Source of the DNA: Tremella fuciformis
Taxonomy: Eukaryota; Basidiomycota; Tremellomycetes; Tremellales; Tremellaceae
Reading direction: 5' to 3'
NCBI GenBank assembly: GCA_032768795.1
Contig: CP136493.1
Span: forward strand, 2,418,001 to 2,482,000
DNA: 64,000 nt
The notes below the pieces were generated by a model. That model saw nothing but the letters and a program-made list of their open reading frames with translations, searched no databases and was not told where the DNA came from. The position numbers and the translations under genes were made by a program. Numbering within the stretch: the first letter of the stretch is position 1; every line of letters begins with the position of its first letter. Shown here in pieces: positions 39,744 to 53,422 of this stretch.

Positions 39744-42495
39744 GAGTAAATTTTTTAAATAGCACTACCCTGAACGGATCTGATCGTAACTGGCACCAAA
39801 CCCAAAGAGGTAATCTCCGCTAGCACTCACGTGACCTTCACGTGACAACCGCGTGCTTTGCACGTGTCGAGCGCGTGGTTTTGCTTCCGCTTTCAGGGGT
39901 AGGCCTTGTGCCACGCGTTTTAGGTATCGGCGTTATCGATAATGCCGATGCGGCCTTGACGACACAGCACCACGCCCTTGTCTTCACCATCACCGCATCA
40001 CCTCTGCTCACCATCAAACCCGTCTTGCTCGCTATCTATCCATCGCAGAGCATTCTACGCTCGTCCACGTCTCCGTCGAGTCTGTAGCTATCCGTACATA
40101 CTTCCCGCATCTCGATATCTTCATTTTTCATCGAGATCGTCACTCACCTTGTGCTCGCCACCACCTTTCCCGTCTTCGTCGCGTCTTTCCTCCATCCATG
40201 TTCGCTCTGGGCCTCTGAAAGCCTCATGAAGCTCTCCGCGAGCTCTCTGCGATCCCGTGAGTACCCTCTGCTTGCCCGTGCGACAATTGGCTGACGAGAT
40301 AGACCCATCATGAACCCCCCGGTCCCCCTTGCGAACACCCCTTCACCTCTGTTCGACATCACCACGCATGCCACGAACTCGCAGACCGCTTCTAGGCCCA
40401 TCCCTGCTCCCCTCACTCGCGATATCGAGCCGCTCATCATCGGACACGTCTATCGGTCAAAGGCAGAGGCTGTGGCGGCGGTCGCCGCCCACAGCTTCCA
40501 AGTCGCCCAGGCCACCACCGTCACCACTCACAGCAACAAAGACCGCCTGCGAATGGAGTGCAAGCTGCGATCTACCGAGAACTGCCCCTATCGCGCCTCA
40601 TTTCGAGCCCACACCATCCCTGGGGCCTTCACCCTCGTCAAGGGCAACTTTCTACATTCATGTCTACCCAATGTCATCCCCCCTCGATGCGGCCTCAACC
40701 GAAAGCACATAGCCACCCGTCTCCTGTCCGGCACCACCGCTGTCACCCGAGCCACAAAGCCACGCTCTCTGCAGCAGTCCGTCCTGCATGTCTTCGGCCA
40801 CGAGTTCGACTATCAGCTCATGAGACGATCGGCCATCACCATCCTTGATGATGACAAGGTCACTCACGCTACCCAATTCCGACAACTCCCAGCCTACCTA
40901 CAGCTCCTGCAGACCATCGATCCCCGCGGCACCTTTGCCTGGAACGTCTCGCCCGACGCCTGCAATGTCTTCATTGCTCCATCCCCAGCCAAGGACGCCT
41001 ACCAGTACCTTCGGCCTTTCTTCGCTATCGACGGTGCCTTCTCGAAGACATGGGGCGACTACATCCTACTCCTGTGCGCAGCCTATGATGCCAACGGGCA
41101 CATCGTCATTCTCGCTTGGGGCACCGCCCTTTCGGAGTCCAATGATACCTGGGGCTGGTGGCTGGCCCAATTGAGAAGGGCTTATCCGACAATGATCAGA
41201 GGTGTTCTTATGTCCGACAGGCAGAAGGTGAGTCACCTCTCTTACCTCACTGATAGCCACTGACATGCAGGGCCTCATAAACGGTGTCGCACAAGCCTTT
41301 GCCGGCATCACCCATGGTCACTGCTCCGTCCACATGCGGAAGAACATTACCGACAAGTTCGGGGCCAAGGCTGGCAAGGTGTACGACAACCTACTCTTTG
41401 CCGAGGACACCATCATGTACGACAGCATCCTCTCAAGCGCAGCAGCCAACATCGCTCTGGTCGAATACATCATTGGGACTGGTCGACATCTCTGGGCCAA
41501 GTGTGCCTTTCCGAAAGCAAGGTTCGGCTACACCTCTTCCAATGTTGTCGAGCAGACCAATGCCTGGCTGGAAGATCTCAGGAACAAGCCCATTATCGAC
41601 CTGCTGCAGGGCATCTGGGAGAAGATGGGAGGCAAGTGGATCGAGAGGCGAAAGCTGGCTGCGGATCACACCCTCGGGCTGCCACCGAAAGTCTACGACA
41701 GCGTCAATGAGCAGAGAGAGGCCGCCAGTCGCTATGAGGTCATTCTCGGCAACCCACCACCCATCCTCACCGCCAAGGTAGTTCATCGCACTCGAGTTCT
41801 CGACAAGCAGCATCGTGTCACCATCAACATCGAGAACCCATCATTTGCCTTTGCCGACTGTACCTGCAACTATCCTACAGAACACTGGTTACCTTGCCGA
41901 CATATCCTGGCAGCTGTGAGGAGTGCAGGTGTCACCCAGAAGCTCATGTCGGTCGTCAATGTCGCTCTCCGGACCGAAGCTTGGCGGCAAACCTATGCTA
42001 CCCCCTACCCCATCGTCCTCACCAACGATCTCGCCGTCGATGTCGATTTCCCGGTTCCTAGGTTCAAGGACGGGCTAGGGCGCAAGGGGAACAAGAGGAA
42101 GGAGAGAGGAGAGGCCCCCACCGCTGCCTCACAGGTGTTTGCCGAAGCACCAGCATCGCAGGCGACATCGACATCGTCTCAGCCCGTCAGACCATCGCAG
42201 AACGCTCGGTATTGCCGGAAATGCGGTCAGCAGGGCCACAACAGTGCGACTTGTCGAGGAGCAGAGCTGCAGCGCGTCCGGCAAGACGAGATGGAGTGGG
42301 TAGGATGGGTGTGAGGAGAATTGCCTCTTTGGGCGAAATGAGGAGCTTGAGAATTGCCGCTTTGGGAGAAATGAGGAGTTCAGGGGGTGGCTTGCCGCTC
42401 AGGGGGTGGCTGGTGCTAGTTACGATAGAAAGCTTATGAGCGATGCTAGTTATGAGAACATTGCGATGGCTGAGTGCTATTTAAAAAATTTACTC
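39744..42495 (+). mobile_element. Mutator-like element (MULE) with 9-bp TSD and short TIRs
   Basis: Terminal inverted repeats of 23 bp start GAGTAAATTTTTTAAATAGC at 39744 and occur in reverse complement ending at 42495. They are flanked by the 9-bp direct repeat GTCGCTGAC (39735-39743, 42496-42504). Nine-base duplications and GAG-starting ends are typical of MuDR/MULE elements. Size is 2752 bp with one transposase gene, so it is potentially autonomous. Near the right end are two 30-bp direct repeats (42316-42345, 42349-42378) and a doubled TCAGGGGGTGGC. Confidence 0.88.
40310..42314 (+). CDS. MULE transposase with SWIM zinc finger and C-terminal CCHC knuckle
   Basis: Two exons joined across a 43-nt intron (41228-41270), about 650 aa. 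The N-terminal part (GHVYRSKAEAVAAVAAHS ... TENCPYRASFRAH) is a FAR1/WRKY-like zinc-binding region. The MULE transposase core has the first catalytic Asp in FFAIDGAF and the second in LMSDRQKGL, with HCSVHMRKNI following. The third acidic residue lies in the alpha-helical part (candidate in NVVEQTNAW). CTCNYPTEHWLPCRHIL is a SWIM finger (CxC...CxH). The C-terminal tail has a zinc knuckle, CRKCGQQGHNSATC. No stop or frameshift is seen. It catalyses cut-and-paste transposition of the element in the nucleus. Confidence 0.92.
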
Positions 42496-42578
42496 GTCGC
42501 TGACGGTTCGTGATTGGGACCCTATAATATGAGTAGGTCTGGGAAGTGGACTTGCCATCCGGGCCGCATTCCAAGAAC

Positions 42579-44370
42579 ATGTCGCTACCTTCTGAGACGG
42601 CGTACGAGCTTCGTGCTGTTGGCGAAATCGAAAACACCGCCGAGGTGGACACCAAAGGCGAGTCGTCCCACCATGAGAACCCTGCCCAGGCCGACAGGGC
42701 GGTCTACCTTGAGTCCGCATTCTCCCTCTGTACCAAGTGGGAGCTCGCCTAACTCTTTTGGAGGATCATTCTTCTTTCGGGGTGCGTGCTTACTGGTGCC
42801 CTTTTCGAAGGTGAGCACAAACATATCCATGAACGTCACTCTTTCAGGCTCACCAAAAGGATATGCTGTAGTCTTGCCGGGATCGATCGCTGCAAACAAA
42901 TCATTCATTCGGGCGTTTGGTACCGTCAAGACGGCAACCGGTGTCGCTCTTAACGCACAATATGTCTCGGCGTGGTCAGGCATGAGTGCGGGATCTCAAC
43001 TGATCTCTCTCGTTCTTGGGGGCTTCATTTCCGATCGCTACGGGAGGAAGATCCTCCTTCATGGCGTGTACATCTTCATCGCCATCGCCTTTACACTCGA
43101 GATCACAGCGAAGAATTGGTTCTATTTCCTCTTCGCACGAGGCACTTGCGGTTTCGCGGTCGGTCTGGCCAAGGCATGTTTGCCTTGTTACGTGGCAGAG
43201 ATCGTACCAGCAGGTCTCCGAAGCTCTGTGTTATCGCTATTCTTCCTATGGACCATCATTGGCCAATTCGCATCTGCCGTCGCGCTTCAAATCGTCCAAG
43301 CGGATGACCTTCCGTGGCAGCATGCCATCTATTCTCAGCTTGTCTTTCTTGGTCTCTTCGTCCCAGTCGCGATAGCCATTCCGGAGTCTCCCTGGTACTA
43401 CGCAAATAAACTCAACCACGATCAAGCAAAAGCCATCCTCAGGAAGCTGAACGGGAAAGTACGCGGATACGATGTTGAGCGAGAATACGCTGTTATGGCA
43501 TCCGACGTCGCCCGTCAACAAGCCCTTCGACGCGATCAAGCTTCCGTCGGTTGGACCGAGTTGTACAAGGGCGTCAATCTCCGCCGGACCTGGGTTTCGT
43601 TCCTTCCTATCGCGAGTCAGCAGCTAGCTGGGTCCCAGCTGGTCTCGGCCTATGTTAGCTACTTTTTCAGTGTCTCCGGAAGCTCCATCAGCCCCTTCAT
43701 CCCTACCGTCATATCAAACACGATCAACGTGGTCTTCACCATCATCGCCACCTTTACGGTTCTTAAGCTGGGTCGTCGTCCCCTCATAATCACTTGTCTG
43801 GGTTTGATGACCATCGCCGACCTGCTGCTTGGCATCATGGGCGTGCTTCAAGACAGGAATGGCGGAGTTCTGTCGAATGGTCAGGCGGCGGGTGTCACAG
43901 CGGCCAGCTGCATCTGGTTGGCCAGTCAGGCGATGGGTCCGGGCCCCTTGGGTATGTACGAAGCTTGCGGACACTGGCTGAAGGGGCAGCGTTTGTAATG
44001 GTAGCCGACACGTCGACTCCGCTACTACGAGCCAAGACTTCGGGTTTTGCACTCGCCATGGCGGGGGCCTTCGGACTCATCTTCAGTTACGTGACACCTC
44101 TTATGATTTCGGCCCAGTCAGCTGGATGGGGTATAAAGACGGGCTTCTTCTTTGCCCCACTCGCGGCTTTGTGTACCATACTGGCGTTTTTCACCCTTCC
44201 CGAGGTGAGCGGTGATCATGCCCCAGCGCTTTTCTCATCTTTCTCAGACTTCCGGGAGAAGTTATACAGAGCTCGACGAGCTGTTCGAAGCCCGTGTCCC
44301 GGCACGAAAGTTCTCGCGGACCACCACGCAAGCGCAGATGCAGGCCCGCGAGGCACTCAAGGGAGTGTAA
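42579..44370 (+). pseudogene. MFS sugar porter (maltose/alpha-glucoside permease-like) with premature stop
   Basis: Starts MSLPSETAYELRAVGEIENT. The expected cytosolic tail runs into CTKWELA, then an in-frame TAA at 42750-42752, then continues in the same frame as LFWRIILLSGCVLTGALFEG. After an intron comes YAVVLPGSIAANKSF. All later parts are intact: DRYGRKILLHG, PESPWYYANK, YKGVNLRRTWVSF, LKLGRRPL, then two introns to TSGFALAMAGAFG and the C-terminal ETSGRSYTELDELFEARVPA. Splicing does not remove the TAA cleanly. A downstream start would lose the tail and helix 1. It is probably dead or dying. It was paired with the esterase at 37527-39235 before the MULE landed 84 bp upstream of its ATG. 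Confidence 0.82.
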
Positions 44371-44626
44371 AGAGATCCTTCATGTACGGCCATTCTACAT
44401 GGATAGCTCTTCGCGCGCAGACACAGGAGCCAGCTCCGACATGGGCAGTATATGCATCGAAGTGAATAGATACCCATTCACGTGTAGCACCTCCCATCGC
44501 CGTACTCATGATCTTCTGTGGCTTGCGCAAGAGGTATCGTAGTCGGACGTTTCCCTGAATGCGGGATTTGTCGTGAGTCTTTCCTCTGGGTAGATGACAG
44601 ACGAGGCTTAAAGGGGCCAGCTCTTT

Positions 44627-44801
44627 TGTTACACAACGATGAGAGCCATGCAATCGTTCTATCTGCAGCTCTGTATATATGAGCCATCGCTCTGGCGGCC
44701 TGTGCACGACTGCCCGCTGATGGTCTTGTCCTACTCCGCATCCTACCCAAAGAGGCAATTCTCTGCCCCTATGAGGCGTCCTCGGGGCCTATTGTTCAAC
44801 A
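44627..44801 (-). repeat. Solo LTR, diverged relative of retrotransposon B
   Basis: 175 bp starting TGTTACACAACGATGAGAGC and ending GGCCTATTGTTCAACA. It is clearly related to the 164-bp LTRs at 26779 and 37376 but carries many substitutions and indels. Flanks TCTTT and TCATT resemble a decayed 5-bp duplication. No internal sequence is adjacent, so it is an old solo LTR. Confidence 0.85.
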
Positions 44802-45686
44802 TCATTGGTATGTCAGACAAAGTATGCCGCAGGCGCCTGGCCCTCATCGGTACCCCCTGTATTGTTTTTGCTCTCGCTTGGGTGACCGTCTCATTCCCTT
44901 GCCTCACCAAGCCGACAGATGGCCTACTCGTAGCCGACTACGAGGCAGCGAGCGCTTGGGGCCATCTTCGCATTCGTTATACCCTTCGGTCCGAGCTTTT
45001 CTCATATCATCTGGTACCAATCCGAATTCCTCGCTCGAGACTCGCGACGTTGGCTCTGCAATCCCCACCACATGCAATAGGCTCGCCAACCTCGTCGTGG
45101 CCCAAACACAGACTGCATGAATACTTTGAATCGGGTTTGGGTCATCAGTAAAAACAGCTGTTTGCTCCGATGCGGCCGAGGCCGGACTCATAACACATCC
45201 GTTCAGCGTATGTACCTGAGGACTACCATCTGAGTCTCGACGTGGTCGACTCGAAACATGAGACGACCACTCTCGACTCGAAGAGTTGCAGACGAGAACT
45301 TGTCTTTTGACTGGTTCTACCTCCTTGTCAGCCACTTCGACTAGTTATGGACGTCAGCGTCAAACAAGCGGAGACATCCGACGACTTTCTTTAACGTCAG
45401 CTCATCTCGGTCGTAGGGTAGCCTCAGCCGACACCAGTGACCACGGTAGCGCATGGCATAAGAGCGTCAAGACGACCATCATGTCCTTGCCTGAATAGTG
45501 GCTCTGGTGCAAGGCAAGTCGTCAAATACAATACTACTGGGTATCCCATCTCGTCCCAGAAGTTGGGCTGTTGCACGTTCTCCCTCACAACAGACTATGC
45601 AGCTCCCCGTCGCACTGGTTTCCTCGAAACGCAGAGTGCAGCAACCATTGAAAGCCGTGATCTCTCGATCGGCAGCTTGTACATGC
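44802..45686. other. Intergenic, no gene recognised
   Basis: About 0.9 kb between the solo LTR and the 3' end of the next MFS gene. Short open frames on both strands show no recognisable motif or plausible splice structure. It may be 3' flank plus decayed DNA. Confidence 0.45.
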
Positions 45687-47550
45687 CTATGCTGATACGT
45701 GCTCTGGAGCGTCCTCCACGTACTCTTCTTTTGCCATCTTCCCCAAAGCCTCATCACCCCCCCGCGGCGGCTCGACGGCCGGATCTCCAAACAGCTCTTG
45801 AATCTGCTCAATGGTGCGGCCTTTGGTTTCAATGATGAGGAAGAAGCCGATAACAAGCTGGATCCAGTCGCCAACCACAAAGATGAGGTAGTACTTCCAG
45901 TTGATCGCCGTCAGTGCCACGGGATTGACTAGAGGATCAGACATGCGAATAGTGTGCGAAGTTGGCCTACCTAAAGCATTGTACAGCGCGCCCAAGTTGG
46001 TTATCACGGTGAAAATCGCCATGCCTTGACTTCGAAGGTGGAAGGGGAGAATCTCGGGCATATCTGTGCGCGTGAGCCTATATCCAGGATGGACTGTGGA
46101 CGACCTACACGCGAAGCCCACTGGATATGTCCCGCAGACAATGGACCCAGCGACAATGTAGACGAAAGGTACCACCGAAATGGAGATGGACCTGGACATG
46201 GTGTTCACGTATCCCGCCCGATCGTCAGCAACAGCCAGGCTGTTTCGCGTCGTAGCACTTACGGTCAGCCCAGTGAAGATCGTAAACGCAATTGCCGTTG
46301 ACAGCAAGCTGAACATCAAGAGCTTCTTTCTTCCAACCTTCTCAATGACTTGAGACCCGGCGAACGAGGCCAGGAACAGCACGGCAAAGTTGCCCGCAAT
46401 AATGCCTTGAATGGACACGGCTGTGTGGAAACCGAGACCAACGAGGATGACTGGGAGATAGTAGGCGAGCAGATTCTGACCGGACATCGACAGGACCCAA
46501 GCGAAGAATACCAGTGTGAGCAATCGTCGTTGGTTGCCTCGCGTTTCGATAAACTCGGACCAACGACCGCGGGGAAGCCTCGCTTCGGCTTCAAGTGCTT
46601 CGAGGATCTCGTGGAACTCGGCCCTCACGAGCTGATCATTCTCGTCTCCGTTGCTGTGAAGCTTGGCAAGCACGCGCAGCGCCGCCTCTTGCTGGCCGGT
46701 CTTGGCGAGGTAGCGCGGCGATTCGACCAAGAGAGGTGTGAGGCTCGCGGCGAACAGAGGGAGGCATGCGGTGCATTGCAAGAGAGTCAAGATGCGCCAC
46801 TGCCAATTCGAGTTGTAGTAGGTGAGACCGAAGCCGATCCAGCCGCAGATGAAGGCGCCAATGGCAAACGAGCTATATATGGTCGCTTGGACAACCGCGC
46901 GGAAGCGGGGGTGAGCGATTTCGGCAATGAGTGGTGCAACAATGACGAAAAAGAAAGCCGTCGACACGCTGTTGATGTTAGTAAGAGCTCTCGTGGGCGA
47001 GATGGGACCAACGCACCCGGTAAGCACTCGGCCAGCCACAAAAGCCGCAAGATTGGTACCAAATGCTGAGACCATAGGACCGATGATCTGCGCTGTCAGG
47101 AAGGAGATGGCCGTGCCGCAGCGTTACTCACCCCAAAAGCGGCACCGACCCGGATAGCGGGCTTGCGGCCATAGCGATCGGCGTAGAACGAGCAGGCAAA
47201 GGGAAAGACGACTTGAGGAAAGACGTATGCGGAGGTGATGAGGCCAAGGCGGATGCCGGCGGGAGCGTCAAAGTAACTGGCGCGTCAGCCGATGAGGCTT
47301 GGATGCAAGGATGACTGACGAGTTCCAGAACGGGAAGCCTTGGACGGAGCTGATGAAGGCCGCATCGTAGCCCCAGGAGACCATAGAGCCCCAGAGCAGA
47401 GCCACATTCACCATGCAGCGCCGAAGTCCAGCATCACGCCACCAGCTCGCAGCGGTGTTGTCTGATGTGAGTCATGCCAACAGGGCGGATGGGAAGCTCA
47501 CTAGTCAGCGTCGCCCAAAGCGGGGTGTCGGGGGTGTTTGACGATGGCAT
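45687..47550 (-). CDS. MFS sugar porter (lactose/hexose permease-like) no. 2
   Basis: Minus-strand gene starting MPSSNTPDTPLWATLT at 47550. Early exons give SWWRDAGLRRCMVNVALLWG and GYDAAFISSVQGFPFWNS (helix 1 GYD motif), then DRYGRKPAI. The main exon reads on through AGRVLTG, STAFFFVIVAPLIAEIAHPR, WIGFGLTYYNSNWQWR, VESPRYLAK, IEKVGRKKLLM and EILPFHLRSQGMA to ETKGRTIEQIQELFGDP. At least five introns are required, including ones near 46200 and 45940. It is about 520 aa and twelve helices are expected. It is a paralogue of the porters at 53423-55265 and 60693-62477, which share EIAHPRFRA and LPFHLRTQGMA. It is divergent from the esterase at 48012. Confidence 0.86.
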
Positions 47551-48011
47551 GTTGCCCTAATGAGTGAACCTTGAGGGATGTGACAACTCTGCGAGATGCA
47601 GTGGGACTTCCAGCGACGGTTACTCCGCGCTTATGTACAGTACATGTTGTGTGGAGACGAAACCATCGAAGGTGAGCCAGAAAATGGTTGCACCTAATTT
47701 CCCGAGTTTTCCCTTGGTAAATCCGTGTTGCCCCAGCCGGCAGCTTTGTCGGGTGCTGCGGGGCGCCCGTGGGGACCGGTGAAGTGTCAATGAGAGGGGC
47801 GGTCTGACGCGTGACGGTTAGAAATGGCCCACGCGTGTCCGGCTTTTCTCGGACAAGTACTGGGAGAACTCTCTATGTCGTTGCCGGGCTACGCGGTGCT
47901 GACTTCGATGGGAGAATGCCTATCCAGATGCCGAACATTCCCCTCACCACCACTGCTTGTCAATGATATAGACTCAGATACCTTCAAGCCGGCGGCACAT
48001 TCATCATCACA
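47551..48011. promoter_or_regulatory. Divergent promoter, MFS no. 2 / esterase no. 2
   Basis: 461 bp. It contains CCGAGTTTTCCC (47702-47713) and an inverted repeat GTCCG-N8-CGGAC (47837-47854). Both fit a GGRAAAASYCGG-like family seen again at 52101-52149 and 55397-55410. Candidate sites for the Zn2Cys6 factors of this cluster. Confidence 0.5.
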
Positions 48012-50040
<2,029 letters not shown>

Positions 50041-50107
50041 GATCGCGAGGTAGAAATGCATTCTTCAGCACACCGCAGCCAGCCCTGAGGCGAGTCTGCT
50101 GGATAGA

Positions 50108-52028
50108 CTATGCAGGCGTTCCTTGCAATGAGCCCCGGCCATGGTCTGAAGGGAAACGTACATTCTGTAACATTTGTGTCAGGCATCGGGTGATCAATGG
50201 CAAGACCTCGCTATGCACATTGATGCCCACGTCGCAGCCGCTGGCAGCCCGCTCGGCGACCGACAATGCGGTGCAGGCCAGATCATAGAGTTTGAAAGCC
50301 CAATCAAGCTCTGGGTCGATCTCGGGGGAGACACTCGTCTCTCGAAAGGTCAAGACGGAGCGAAGGTTGGCACAGACAAAGGTATAGGAAAGCTCGGGTT
50401 CTTGGCCCGAAATGAGCCCGTGCGAGTCACAAATGGTCCAAAAGACACTTGCAACGGATCAGCAAGCAGAATGGACAGTCGCAAACCTCTGCTTACTTCC
50501 GTAGCCATGCAATGGACACTACAAGGTTTGAGGTTTCTCCAGTCATTCCCCCAACACGAGCGTCAAACAACGTCGATTGACCTGTGAGAGCGGCGTCCAG
50601 ATGGATCCCAAATTGTCGCTGCATCATAGTCGCAGACTCGGCCGTCCATGTCGTGCATCTTCGGCAGCGCTTGAGCCAACAGACGAACACCCGCTCATCC
50701 GCCAGGCTCAATACCTGAGTATGATGGATGGGGAAGCCGTGGAGCGCGTCGGGCGGTAGTCGAGAGCGATACGCCTCAGTCAGCTGCCATGGATCGCCCA
50801 CTATGCGCAGACTCTGATCGTGCGCTTGGGCCGCGGGTCTGAGGAATGCGTTGACCCGTTCGTTGATCATGAGCCAATACAGTAGGCGCAAGCGTAAGGC
50901 GGACGGAGTTTCCGACGATCGGTGTAGACCATCCAAACCGCAGGCCTGGGCGCGAGATAGGGCCTCCTGTAGATACATCCAAGAGCGTTCATGGTCGCCA
51001 AGCGTCTGCCAGGCTGTCCACAGCAACAGACTCGTGACGACGTCCATGAGTGCGACCGGCCCATCTTCACATGCGATGAGCGCATTGCAACGCACGGCTT
51101 CGCGAACGTAGGATCGCGCCAGCCCGACGTCGGTGCGTGGAAGCGCCACGGCCATTGTTGCCATTGCCATGACAACCGCGCAAAGACGCACATGTTGGCG
51201 ATGAAGCCCATTGTCGAACGCCGAGAGCAGCTCGATCCGGTCAAGGGCGAAGACGAAAACCGGGAGCTCTCGAAACCAATACTCGAGGCGGGCTCGAAGC
51301 ACCTCGTCTGGTTCGGGTAAAGGCGACACAATGTGCCCACTGTTCGGCGGATCAGCAAGCGCAGTCTGCACAAGGCTCTCAATGTTCGGGCCAAGTTGCG
51401 GTGGGGGTGAGACAGGTCTACTCGGGACTCCGAACGTCCATTCGTGCCACGGTATTAGGTCCAAAGACAGCAGCGCGTCGATACCGGTCGCGGCGTCAAT
51501 TGCATTTCCGTGCCCCAGTCCAACAGGGACGGGGTTGCTGGTGACGGCTGGCGGTCCAGGGTCGATTGACGGGGACCAGATCCCAGAGATGGGCGGCACA
51601 GCCGCCAGACTGGGGGACTGTCTCACCTCGCTATCAAGGCTTCGAAGAAGGGATGTCTCGCGTCGGCGCTTTGGCCCACGCCGTGCGATCACCTATATGA
51701 CGGTTAGTGATCAGCGTCCCCACAGGTCATAACGCTGCCTTACCCGAGCACGGGTGCACACAAGCCCGGCTTCGATGCATGCTTCACACGACACACCATG
51801 CGCTGACTCCCTGGTAAGGTCGCACTGGGCTTAGCGGTGCACTGATGAGCGCTTTGCCCAAACATTCTCACTCTGACTTTCCGCAGGTTGCACTGTCATC
51901 AGTATCATGTGGGGCCGCATGGGGGAAGGGCTTGCTTGGTCGCATGCTTGACGGCGGGCTCCAGGACGTCCTGCGCCGGCATTTCTCGGACCTGGGGAGT
52001 CAGTTGGCGATGCACCAGTCGGGGACAT
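50108..52028 (-). CDS. Zn2Cys6 transcription factor no. 3
   Basis: Minus strand, starting MSPTGASPTDSPGPRNAGAG. The zinc cluster is assembled from four exons: RRQACDQ, then CNLRKVR, then CDLTRESAHGVSCEACIEAG and LVCTRAR, then a basic RRGPKRRR linker. The spacing is CX2CX6CX11CX2CX6C. The first intron (51893-51935) uses a GC donor (CAA|GCAAGC). The main exon carries a middle-homology-like region: RARLEYWFRELPVFVFALDR, AVVMAMATMAVALP, LLLWTAWQTLGDHERSWMYL, ALSRAQACGLDGLHR. A last intron near 50495 leads to FVCANLRSVLTFRETSVSPE and the end LQGTPA. About 560 aa. Its start faces the SnoaL-like gene across a 214-bp promoter. A regulator of the esterase/permease cluster is the natural inference. Confidence 0.84.
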
Positions 52029-52242
52029 TGGCAATTGGATGGAGAAGAGTGATGAACAGAGACATGCTTGGAGAGCGAAGACCGAGACCGGCCCGGCAAG
52101 TCCGACTTTTCCCGTAAAGTTCCTCTGATTCTCCCGGGTTTTCCCGCGGCCCAGCGGAGGTGGCCAGCAAGAGAGCCCATTTTACGGTACAAGTATTGAC
52201 ATGATGCGTTGCAGTCCAGCCAGAAATGGCCATAGTGCAGCA
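52029..52242. promoter_or_regulatory. Divergent promoter, Zn2Cys6 no. 3 / SnoaL-like gene
   Basis: 214 bp with two copies of a related motif: TCCGACTTTTCCCG at 52101-52114 and CCCGGGTTTTCCCGCGG at 52133-52149. Both read GGGAAAA-N2-CGG on the other strand and match sites in the neighbouring divergent promoters. Autoregulation by factor no. 3 is possible. Confidence 0.5.
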
Positions 52243-52989
52243 ATGACCGACATCGTGGAGATCGAGCAACTTGTCCTGCGAGAGAGACTCGCGAGGGATC
52301 TGTGTCTGTGGAACATGATGCGAGATGTGTGAGAATAAGCCGAGACGAAGAACCCGCAACTGATGAGCAGGCCTGGGACCAAGAGGGTCAAGTTCGAGTC
52401 TCATGGTTCAGCGTGAGCGCTACGGCTTCCTTTCTGCTTCCGATTGACCCCAGGGGTCTGCGCGCGAATTCATCGATCGCTCGGAACGAATGGCGACGCA
52501 GACAGGCTTCCAGGTAATGCACTCGCTACAACCCTTGACGATATGGTGCGACAAATCCGGCACCCGCGGTGCGGTAGTATGTCCCGCCATCATCGCCGTC
52601 AGGCAGACCGTGTCGGACGATGTTGGCAAGGACGTCGAGATCGACCTCGAGAGCCACACGCGGATCTTATATAAAACGGTACGCCGTCCGGAAGGCTGGA
52701 AGCTGTACAGCCTGGACGTAGTGTACGTAAAAGACTGCCTCCGCACGGCCATACCGGGAGAATCGCTGCAAATTGATGAAGCGGGGGTGAGAGTCACATC
52801 GTACCCGGCTTTGAGAGTGTACGCTTACTTCAGCTGCTCTCGTTCCGATCCCCTTACCGCCTGCTCTCCTGGTCGTTCACCCGTAAGGGCATACCCGTCA
52901 GTAACGAACAGCTCGGGATCGATCGGCCAGGCGATATGGGGAAAGCAATGACAGATCTGTTGTCATGGGTGGATCTTGTCCCCGCATAG
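52243..52989 (+). CDS. SnoaL-like (NTF2-fold) small protein
   Basis: A short gene in four exons (introns about 52327-52370, 52413-52453, 52787-52833) encoding about 200 residues. It begins MTDIVEIEQLVLRERLARDL and continues MMRDAWDQEGQVRVSWFSGS, AREFIDRSERMATQTGF and VMHSLQPLTIW. Then come CPAIIAVRQTV, EIDLESHTRILYKTVRRPEG, WKLYSLDVVYVKD, and a C-terminal FRSPYRLLSWSFTRKGIPVS. The pattern (W-D-x-E-G-x-V-R-V-S-W-F, then F-x-x-x-x-x-R-M-A) is that of SnoaL_4/BaiE-like cone-fold proteins. These act as dehydratases, isomerases or binding proteins for cyclic substrates. No motif fixes the reaction. Its position between a regulator and transporters suggests it processes what the cluster imports. 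Confidence 0.75.
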
Positions 52990-53422
52990 AAGGCATACGG
53001 CTCAGCAGAGGGCGAGGGCCGTGTCACACCGTCGTCAGTCCGCTAGCAACAGCCGTGACTGCATGTAAACAAAAGAGTGCCGCTAGAATATTGAACAAAC
53101 CGACGTGAGCCCGGGCACCACCAGCTGTCCTCTCTGACGTCTCTGCTACTCCTCCCAAGACCTCACGGTCCGTCTCCGACGAGCCAGACCGACATCGGCC
53201 TGGGACGCACATGCGTTCGTACGATAGGGATGTCTCCCTCGCTTCAGAAGGCCATAAGTCATTCATACCGAGAGAAATGTCGAAAGAAGGCTCGGCATAA
53301 CTGCCATACGTATTCCATACCTATTCTGCAACCGCTCCCACCACTTTTCAGCAGACCATGAACACCCTCAACGTCCTTGGATCACTTGCCGATTTGCTTG
53401 CGTCGGGGCAATTCTTGCCGAC
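52990..53422. other. Intergenic between convergent genes
   Basis: 433 bp between the SnoaL-like stop and the stop of MFS no. 3. No gene or repeat is seen. Confidence 0.45.

Noticed and set aside
44904..45335. Minus-strand 143-codon frame beside the solo LTR
   Set aside because: Low-complexity-like composition, no motif, no supporting splice or promoter context.
46350..47069. Plus-strand 239-codon frame
   Set aside because: Antisense shadow of MFS no. 2, whose transmembrane and sugar-porter motifs are clear.
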